Shown: piece after piece, positions 55,901 to 64,000 of the stretch
How the letters are laid out: every line of letters starts with the position of its first letter
Numbering within the stretch: position 1 is the stretch's first letter
Assembly: GCA_026936325.1 (NCBI GenBank)
Contig: JAPTHN010000042.1
Coordinates: 2,976,001-3,040,000 of the forward strand
DNA from: Platynereis dumerilii
Lineage: Eukaryota > Annelida > Polychaeta > Phyllodocida > Nereididae
Direction of reading: 5' to 3'
DNA: 64,000 bases
Notes under the pieces: model-generated
Databases searched by the model: none
What the model saw: only the letters and a program-made list of their open reading frames with translations
Told to the model about the DNA's origin: nothing
Program-made: the position numbers and the translations under genes

Positions 55901-57110
55901 AAGCACCAGGCACGAAGATGAGTTTGCAATATTATACTGCTCACTCATCATTGACTAATAGATATATATGTTTGTCAACATTTGAAGTCGCAGTGTTCAA
56001 GATTGCATGATGACACAAATTTGTGTCATAAGTACAAAACATTGTTAGTTTGTCATTTTGTTCTCATAAGTTGATCATGCAATGACCTCTGTGGACGTTT
56101 TCAGCAGGCAAGCTAACATTTGCACATTTTATTTTATTGAAAAATTGTATCAATATTACAATGCCTTGTAGAAAAACAAAAATCACCAAAGATTTCTGAT
56201 TCTGAAATGTTTATAAATAAGTGCATAAATAATTATTCTGTTGCAAAGATATACATGGACACTGGACAGATTTACGTAAATTAGCATTTTATCCTAATAA
56301 TTGAAGCAAAAGCTGAAGTTTTAATTCATGTGCCAAAATGTGCATTCATTGCTATATCAGAAGATAGGCCTGATTAACTCAAACTTGAAGATCAAGCATG
56401 ACACCAAAAATATTTTAAAAAGGGGAAATTTTTTTTGCTCAATTGCCAAAGTTGCTTCTGCTGTTCTGTGTTTCTTTGAATTGTTCGATTGCATTTAGCA
56501 TTGCGGTCATTGCTTTAATCAATTTGATCATTGTTCAATATGGAAGCCACTTACTAATATTTGAACATAGACCTCTGTAGGCCTAGATAGGCTAGTAACA
56601 ACCTAGATATTTTTCCAAATGACACAAAATACTTTTAGCCAAACAATTTCAATAATCCTTCAAAAAGGTTCAGACTCTAACTTCTCACTTTTGGAGCTTT
56701 TTTTCATGAGGTATGACCAATAATGATATAAAATATATACGGGATGAATTGAAAATGAATTGAATTAAAACCGCAATTCACTGCCTATATCAATTCAATT
56801 CAATGCGTTGCATTTTTACCAACATGGTCAATTAAATTAAATTAAATTCATCAACTTTTAAAATTTTGAATTAATTCAAATTAATTCAATTCATGAATTG
56901 AATTGTGCCCATCACTGGACCACACCTAGATACTTAAGGTTTTTGTAGGAAGTGAAGGAAGCGGCTTGCAAGTTTTTCTGCTGAGCAGTGAGTAGTTTGG
57001 CTGAGTACTTAGCGAAAGCCCAGACGTAAATTGAATAATTTCAAGGTTATTTTTATTGATGTTAAATTGCCATTAACTTTCCTTCAATTCTTCTTCCAGC
57101 ACCATGAGAA
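52983..57110 (+). other. Series of exon-like acceptor sites, possible non-coding transcript
   Basis: Pyrimidine-rich acceptors precede 52,983 (donor at 53,041), 53,955 (possible donor GTAAGG at 53,991), 54,641 (donor at 54,687), 54,727 and about 57,102. Single frames stay open in some of these short pieces, but phases do not chain into one protein and no domain is recognisable. They may be exons of a long non-coding RNA starting near 47.5 kb, a decayed gene, or chance. Confidence 0.2.
55711..56917. mobile_element. hAT-type element with AATTCAATTC-rich ends (1,207 bp)
   Basis: It starts CAGTGATGGGCACAATTCA and ends with its reverse complement, an inverted repeat of 19 bp. The flanks GACCAAAC (55,703-55,710) and GACCACAC (56,918-56,925) agree at seven of eight positions, an 8-bp hAT duplication. 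Subterminal regions are runs of AATTCAATTC. No transposase frame is present. Confidence 0.82.
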
Positions 57111-57119
57111 TGCCGAACA

Positions 57120-57933
57120 CTGAAGTGCCACCAAAGCTGTAGAAAATGCAAATCGACCAGCGTTGAAATGCCTGAAGATTTCTCTCATGCGAACAATTTG
57201 AAGATATAGGAATGGTCATGTTTGCAAGAACCTTTTAAACGCAGCTTTGTTCCAATACCTGTCTATATATTGCTACTTTCTGATTGACATTATCTGCTAC
57301 TTTCTGATTCAAATTAGCTGCTAAGTGTGCATAGCTCCTGCCACAACCACAAGATGCTCTGTTTTATATGCCATAATTCATTGAGTAAAGACTGGACATA
57401 GACTAAGTCCAATAACATGGTGGTTTGTTTCTTCTGTATGGGGGCACGTGTCTGTGTTGTATTGTAAACTCCATACAGTTGACCCATGTGCCGAAAGGTC
57501 ACTCTGCATTCTTACTGGAATTGACTCTTCCTGGGGAAACCTTGCGGTGATAACTGAACTAGGATATTCAAAATTTGTATTTTAGTATATTATTTCACGT
57601 ATACCCCAGAAAATCAGTACAGGTCATGATAAAAGCTCTATATTTCATTTTGACCCAATTCTAGAAAGCTACAGAGTATCTGAACCTCTGCACTTCGGGG
57701 ACCTTGTCACTACCGTGAGACAGTCTCTTTCAAACAGATTATGGCATAAGGTAATTGCAGTAGCTAATTCACATAGGCAAATTTCCTTCTGGGCCAATAG
57801 TCCATACCCAGGACCGTGTACATTTTATTGTACAATGTTGCCACTCCGCAAACTTCCCCAATCCGCAGTTCGCTATTTACCACCTACTAGTATGAAATGT
57901 GTCAATATCAACAGTTTTAATTCAGGTGCGCAT
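57120..57933. other. Unassigned AT-rich stretch
   Basis: No gene, RNA or element is recognised between the hAT-type element and the next family F copy, apart from the acceptor-like site near 57,101. Confidence 0.4.
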
Positions 57934-58356
57934 CAGGGCTTTGGAGTCAGAGTCAGGAGTCAGAGTCGTGGAGTCGGAGATTTTGGGTGGAGTCAGGGTC
58001 GTACTTGGATTTTTAGTTGGAGTCGGAGTCGAAAATGAAATAGGTGACTCCTGACTCCTAGAAATAATTAATATGATTTACAAAAACTCAGTTTTCAAAA
58101 TGTGAAATTTAGCCAAAATTTTACACAAAACTTCCAAAACAAGTGTTCATGTACATAATCCTATGAAACTTTGTAGAATAAATTTTTCTCCCTGTTAAAC
58201 ATGTAATATTAGTGTGCAATAATGCCAATAAGCGGAGTCGGAGTCGGGAGTCGCAGTCGTAATTCAGGAGGCCGTCGGAGTCGGAGTCGCTTTTCAGAAA
58301 GCCAAAGGAGTCGGGAGTCAGAGTCGGTTCACTTTTTACCCGACTCCAAAGACCTG
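57934..58356 (+). mobile_element. GAGTC-rich hAT-type MITE, family F copy 3 (423 bp)
   Basis: It begins CAGGGCTTTGGAGTCAGAG and ends CGACTCCAAAGACCTG. The flanks GTGCGCAT and TTGTGCAT share six of eight bases. Interior AT-rich sequence matches 52,403-52,820 in reverse. Non-coding. Confidence 0.75.
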
Positions 58357-59160
58357 TTGTGCATTTGCAACTGCATTATACAACAATGCTAATATAATGT
58401 GTTTTGTCACTTTTGTTGATTTGATGATGCTCCCTCATATAGGGCCTGCAAGTGGCATGCGCCCTTTTGTACTTTAGTTGGGAAAACAGTACTTCTTGGT
58501 ACCAAGGTATTATTGCCCTCCATGCTTCAGGAATAGGGGGCAGACTTTTTGGTTCTCTGGATACATCCAGTGGCTTCAAAAGCATCTCATTCTATAACCA
58601 ACCTTCCTTATGACACTGGAGTTGATTTCCTTGAACATGTTGAGTTTTTGTGGAATTTCAGTCAATGTGTGATTTCATTAAAAGCGCGTCAAAAATATTT
58701 ACCATACTGACCGACTATTACAGCTGCCTATGCAGGCTGACTGCCTGGCATACCAACACTGGTATGCAAAATTATAACTGGAATATTGAAATACAGGCCT
58801 TCTAATTTGTAGAATAATGTCTTATTCCCTCCCTGCAAAGACCGCTCCAAATCTTTAAAATATGCTTGGTACCACGATTGCAACTTATGCGTGATTTTCA
58901 GTTACTGTCTATCTCATTTGTAGAACACACGGTCGTTGTCAAAAATCGGACAAAAAATGCACCAAAGCGTCAAAAAATCTGATAAATAAATTGCAAATTG
59001 GCTCTTCTACCCGTGAGTATGTGTATTTCTGTTGTGTGACCTCTAGATTCTTGGCAATCAGGCCAAACACCAGTTTGCTTCGTCTTCTCCTTCTTTCGCG
59101 AATTCCCGCCTTTAGTATATAGGTGAACCTCTGAATCAGAGTGAAATGTTACAATTCATT
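58357..59160 (-). other. Possible 3' flank of the cysteine-rich exon
   Basis: If the exon at 59,161-59,580 is real, this is its 3' UTR and downstream flank on the minus strand. No clear AATAAA was seen. Nothing else is recognised. Confidence 0.3.
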
Positions 59161-59580
59161 TTAACTGTCTCTGCACGATGGCAGGATGTAGCATATTGAT
59201 TTACATATTCTGTTTGCCCTGTGTATGGACTCCTGGTTCTGTAAGCCAATAATATTCAAAGCGTCACTACGTCTATCTAATGGAACTACTGAAGCTACTG
59301 GAACTACTGGATTTTTAGGAATAGGCCTAGTTATGTCGCCATCTGCTTTATTGTCTCTCATGTAGCAGCACCCATTTAGAATTACTAAGCATATTTCCGA
59401 GTCCTTAATTGGAGGTTGTTCGCATGTTGTGAGACAAACTGTAGTACAAATTCGTAACTGGCACGCCCTATTGCTATCAAATAACACATTTTTCGTTATT
59501 GAAAAATTGGATTTTCCGTTACTGGAGAACCCTAGTGTTGTGCATCTTGCATTATGATTATAAAATGACATTATGTTGGA
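59161..59580 (-). CDS. Candidate 3' terminal exon of a cysteine-rich extracellular protein
   Basis: On the minus strand a good acceptor (TTCTTTACATTTACAG) ends at 59,581. The exon that follows is open in phase 0 for 139 codons to TAA at 59,161. The peptide has eleven Cys, clustered in ACQLRICTTVCLTTCEQ, EICLVILNGCCYMR and RICKSICYILPSC, with the polar start SNGKSNFSITKNVLF. The spacing of the first cluster is loosely like the C-terminal part of a zona-pellucida domain, but I am not confident of that. No transmembrane segment is seen. Upstream exons were not found in the window, so the gene may begin beyond 64 kb or the frame may be fortuitous. Confidence 0.4.
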   Translation of the reverse strand, partial: SNIMSFYNHNARCTTLGFSSNGKSNFSITKNVLFDSNRACQLRICTTVCLTTCEQPPIKDSEICLVILNGCCYMRDNKADGDITRPIPKNPVVPVASVVPLDRRSDALNIIGLQNQESIHRANRICKSICYILPSCRDS

Positions 59581-59599
59581 CTGTAAATGTAAAGAAGTC

Positions 59600-61000
59600 A
59601 CTGAATGCTTTTATACAAACTCAATTCCATTTGATGTTGTAAATGATGCATAATTAAAGTAATATTCATCCTGTAAATTTATTTAGAAGTTAATTTTCAT
59701 TTACAAATCAGAATTCTGTTGAAAGGTTTTTGACAACAATTTGATGAGTTTTTCACAGAGTTTTTAACTGTGTCCATGTCATGACAAAGACAAACTTGTC
59801 CTTACCTGATCAAACAACCTGGTTGTGACAAGACCCTGACAAGATTTTGACGATTTTTTGAATGAACCATCGTCATGACGAGGCAAAACTCGTACATATA
59901 GCCTTCGTCATGAAGACGAGGCGAAACTTCCCATATTGATGAGTATTTGTGCCAAGAAACCAACAAGATTTTTTAGTGGTGAATACTTTTAATCTTTCTC
60001 CATGATTTTTACTTCCATCAGACTTCAGCCGTTAGCTTTCAACCAAGGAAGTGACTCATTGCTTTTGGAGAACCTGACGAAAAATCTCCATTTTATTTTG
60101 AGTCAAATGGGTATAATATGTGTAATGTTAAATTTCAGCTAACTATTACACTGGTGTTTGATCATGTCTGGAGAGTGGAGAGTTATGCCTTCATTTGAAA
60201 TGTTCTGTACATTTGAGTTTTTTTAGCAGTTTCAACGTTTTGAATATGTTAAGGGGTTCTTCCTGTTGGCAGTGGCAGTGACAGTTGCCCGTATTGGTTA
60301 GGGCACAATTTCTTGTTCGGTGCAGAACTCAAGATTCTTACTTCCTTGCCATATTTTATCACATTTCCTGAGTTGCCTTTTGAATGGTACATATATAAGA
60401 GGTTGGGCTGTTGTGATATTTTTCGTTCAGTTCGGTTTTTGGTTGTTTCCGAGAAATTCCGACCCAAGAACCGTAGTTGCAACGGTCCAGAAATTCAATG
60501 CAGTACCATGGCACGCAACTTGGAAAGTGAACAGATCAACATTTCCTGATTACTTCTTCGTTTTCTTAATAAAATTAGATATCATACAACAACCGAAACA
60601 CTCGGTTGTTAGATTGAACTTCGGTTCGAGTTTCGGTTGCAGTGGAAAAATCGAAACAGAACCAAAATTATTGGAACCGGCACAACACTAATATACAATG
60701 ATATTGCTTCTGGAGTAGTGACTTGGCTCATACAAACATGATTCCACTTTTGGTGTTATTTCATCTCTGTTGATTTCCAGCTGCTGCAGTGGACTGATTT
60801 TACCTAGTGTGCAGAGGCACTAGCTTCTCGAATTTAATTGTGGCCGTCAAAAAGGTAATAGTGTGCCTTGGTCTTATGCAATATGCTGTGACATTTACAA
60901 TTTCACATATTACTATATATGCCTCAGAAAAACTTCCACACAGCAACCAACACACATGGCGAGAACTGTCCGTTCGCATCGGTCCCGATCGAAACTCTAG
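59600..61000. other. Unassigned stretch
   Basis: 60,430-60,695 has GGTT/AACC-type sequence ending GAACCGGCACAACACT, which resembles the right end of a CAGTGTTG-type hAT element, but no left end was identified. The rest is featureless. Confidence 0.3.
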
Positions 61001-61365
61001 TTTTTGCCAAGACAGAGCAGCACATGATAACGTCTCGGACCAACAAATGAATGTGAGAGTGAATGAATTCGTTTTGTTGTAAAAGTGCTAAAACTGATAG
61101 AAGTTATACACAAAATCCATGCATTATATATAGCTGGTTATTGTAACCTTTGGATTTATTCAAAACATCAAACTGAATAATCTATGTTGAGCAACAATCT
61201 AACAGCTTATTGTGGATTTGTAATGGTGTGATCAGTATGGGTTCCAAGTGACACAGCTGAAACTGCGAATATACCAACTGCAAAATCACTATGCTGATAC
61301 TGACATCACAAGAGCACTGTGGCAGTTGAAAAGAACATGGCACACTTATAAGAGATCTGTAATAA
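61000..61365. mobile_element. Family X copy 3 (right part only)
   Basis: Matches 12,900-13,265, from TTTTTGCCAAGACAGAG to the terminal GAGATCTGTAATAA. Its left limit coincides with the point where copy 2 loses similarity on the other side, so the family may consist of two separable modules. Confidence 0.75.
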
Positions 61366-62500
61366 TCGAAAAACCTCCATGATAACTGTGTAAAGAATGT
61401 TATCAAGACACACGTATCCACTGATTATCCAGATATACAGTACAACCCAAAATAAAGTAAGAACATTTTCTGTCAGAATTCCTCTGTGTACCTTTTTTGC
61501 CCTCCTTTCTCCTCTCCACCCCAAATCTACTGACAACAACCTAAGCCCGTACAAAGAACTCTATAATGACAGTAAAGGGGAACAATATCAAATTTTAAAA
61601 CACAATGAGGCTGATCGCATTTAAATTGGTGTTGTTTAAATGTCATTTTAATGTAATTTAAGAAGGTAGTTTCAAGGAGGTAAAGGTAGGAAGTGATTCT
61701 GGAGTAGCCAAAAGGTGTGAAGGGTAAAGTAGTGGCTGATTCTTCCTTCCCGTTGGGGTAGTCACACTTATTTTGGATTGTACTTTACATCTATTATAAG
61801 TTAAAATTTCACAATGAGGCATCCCGCAAAACTTATGACACATTATAATGGATCACTTCAACATTGCATTATTTTACACTACATTACGATAGTGCTCCAA
61901 TATAATAATATAATTTTGTTATACTCAGCGACTGGCATTACAGTGAATCTATGCAGAGCAAAGTAGTTATCTTTGTGTGTGAACGAGGAACATAGTACAG
62001 AGCACAGTTGTCTGGCAAACTCATTTGTAAAATCAAAATGACAGTTGGATGATCTAGTGAGATGTATTTATTCATAGAGTTTCCTGGAAGAAACTTATGA
62101 ATTCATTACATTCACCAGTGTCCAGTCAGCAGTCATATCCTTGAGTCCAAACTATTGACATCTTGCCCTATTCATGCAAGTATTTTCTTGAGGTCTTCTG
62201 AGCAACATTATGTGCTCACATTTCTCTGTGGCAGTTTGACTATGTTTCTTGCAAGGTTCTTGCTATTTGTATAAGAGAATGATCTGGCAAAGGTTCCAAT
62301 ACAATGTCAAATAATTTTTTCTCCTTGGGTCTATGGTACATTGTATGTGCAGAGCCACATGTTATGATACAATAATAATTTGTCAACCAAAAAAACTATT
62401 TCTGAAAGTCGCAAAAAAATAATGCAAGTTAGGTAGGTAGTTAAATTGTATTTAATGTTGTTTTCAATCATTCACAAGATATTCAATGATATACAGGGAA
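61366..62500. other. Unassigned AT-rich stretch
   Basis: No gene, repeat end or RNA gene is recognised. Confidence 0.4.
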
Positions 62501-62501
62501 G

Positions 62502-62835
62502 TTAGATAGATAGATATGGTAAGTGCAGCCCTCCAAGCCCAGTTCTGGGTGCTCATGAGGGATGATTGATGAGATGGGAGAGATAGCGGAAGTCCTCAAC
62601 ATGTCACACATTTACCCCATGTGAGGGATTTTTTACTTGCCCATCACAGACACTGTTACAAGGCGCCGGCAAATTAATGACTCATCCGAACGACATCCTG
62701 ATGAAATTTTGCTCATGAAGGTTCACGAAAATTTCGGGTTCCCATCCCGGGGTTCGAACCAATGCAGGCAAAGATCTTCAGTGAAGCAGGCAGCACCTTA
62801 AGCACCCAGCAATCGAGCTGCCTCGCTAGCAAGTG
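62502..62835 (-). mobile_element. tRNA-derived SINE with (TATC)n tail, minus strand
   Basis: The minus strand has an A-box-like GGCAGCTCGATTGCTGGG, a perfect B box GGTTCGAACCC, a body of about 250 bp including GTCGTTCGGATGAGTCATT, and a short tail of TATC units at 62,502-62,515. It is about 330 bp long and looks complete. Confidence 0.7.
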
Positions 62836-64000
62836 GCTATTCAAATTCTGTTTAACTATCCATATCTTATCAATCAAATTCCTTTGCATTTGTAGATCTA
62901 TTCTTGCAAAAATACTAACTCAGAGGACAACTCAATCAGCTATATTTGATTCTGGTGTGCATCCTATGAATTAAAGAAACATACAGCAGTACAGAACAAC
63001 ATCAACAAAAGAAAGAGGCTCTGTGGCCCTTGCCCAAAGCAGATCAAGTTACAAAACCATGTGACTTTTGTTGCAAAGGTCTTTGAGGTCTCCTGCTAAG
63101 CTCATTTTATAGAATTGCTCTAAATAAAGACCATGCACTGAATACAGAATTTGTTGTTTTCCTTTCTTATTCAGATTTGGAAATAAAAACCTTGACCAGT
63201 GGCATAGCATTCAAATATTTGCCAAATAAAAAGAAAAAAACTGCAAATCCCTTTACAAAAGTTACTTCTTGTTGAGATAATATCATGAACGATTAATTTT
63301 GGCTGTTTGGCAACATCAGTGATTACACATTCAGAATATCTCAAAATTTCTTCTGCATCTCACCTTTAAATCTATTATTTCAAAAAATCATGACCACTAC
63401 CCCATTTGAAGTGCAATCATAGCATTACAATGAGACTGTTGATGACACTGATCATGATATGAGTTAAAACCATGAATATTTGTAAATTCCTGTATGCCTG
63501 ATTATATTATTATTAACGTATTTTTACTGCAATTTCAAGAAGTATGAGTTTCTGCTGAAGGATAGTGAAACGTAGCAAATACAGTTCATGTGATTGGTGG
63601 AGGCACTCACTGCAATACGTGACATAAACTCATTTGAATGGCATAGAAACGTATTTGAATTGCAGCTGACATGTCTTGAAACAACAATGACTACCTGAAT
63701 TTACCTAATAATCTGACTTAAATTGTCAAACTCCACTGCCCACTGAAGCAGAATAATACATACTTCATAGCTTTCTACGTTCAACTAACAAATTTGGAGG
63801 ACGTTTCATTGCTCATAGTCCAATCAGATAAGCTGAAAATGCTACGTAGACAGTGAGAAAACTAGCCTGAGAAACTCATACTTATTGAATCTGCAGTAAA
63901 TTATTGATGAGTGTCTATTTTGAGTGTGTTTGAAATGGATTTATGTAGAAAATTAATTAGGTATAAGGTAATGTCTTATGATCACGTCTGGTCTTAACTG
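62836..64000. other. Unassigned AT-rich end of window
   Basis: No open frame with exon signals, RNA gene or terminal repeat was recognised on either strand. Confidence 0.4.

Noticed and set aside
1-64000. Virus-like or LTR-type elements
   Set aside because: No capsid, envelope, protease-integrase block or paired long terminal repeats were recognised. The reverse-transcriptase remnants all belong to LINEs.

Overview
The window is AT-rich, gene-poor, intron-like eukaryotic DNA. It has GT-AG exons with phase-1 introns, LINEs of the CR1/L2 group (one with a PHD finger), a Penelope-like element with a GIY-YIG endonuclease, hAT and Tc1/mariner-type non-autonomous elements, tRNA-derived SINEs, many microsatellites and one 500-N assembly gap. 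The repeat mix suggests a marine invertebrate, possibly an echinoderm or other invertebrate deuterostome. That is an inference from repeat style, not from a diagnostic gene. Nothing prokaryotic is present: no operons, CRISPR arrays or bacterial genes. No virus-like (capsid- or envelope-bearing) fossil was recognised. Layout: 1-470 is unassigned. 470-6190 is copy 1 of an old direct segmental duplication whose copy 2 is 34,600-39,990. The copies differ by insertions unique to each, and the empty partner site confirms the ends of two elements (a 557-bp TA-flanked element in copy 1, a 195-bp hAT-like element in copy 2). 7,019-8,400 holds LINE debris on both strands. 10,346-28,035 is the best host gene, a three-exon gene on the + strand for a 193-residue secreted protein with two PAN/Apple-like modules. 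Its second intron (16.5 kb) contains a four-fold CRE array, a 0.98-kb repeat, SINEs, a 961-bp element with seven GC-rich motifs, a decayed LINE, two inverted 0.92-kb TA-flanked elements, a Penelope-like element split by a 2.35-kb giant inverted-repeat element, and a 1.24-kb hAT element. 28,607-32,290 is a nearly intact PHD-endonuclease-RT LINE on the minus strand. 33,208-33,636 holds two small phase-1 exon candidates. 40,271-40,770 is the gap. 43,441-47,166 is a repeat interrupted by a 3.1-kb hAT-type element. 47,170-47,590 is a CpG-richer promoter-like stretch, followed by several isolated splice-acceptor-like sites up to 57.2 kb (an uncertain, perhaps non-coding, transcript). 48,648-49,333, 52,403-52,820 and 57,934-58,356 are copies of one GAGTC-rich hAT-like family. 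50,171-51,520 is an approximately 159-bp satellite. 55,711-56,917 is another hAT-type element. 59,161-59,580 (minus) is a plausible cysteine-rich 3' terminal exon. 59.6-64 kb is mostly featureless apart from repeats and a SINE. How things fit together: the only host gene with good support is the PAN gene. Almost everything else is layered transposable-element history, where nesting order, target-site duplications and empty sites give relative ages. All calls come from reading the sequence; no search or alignment program was run, so element limits and identities are by eye.
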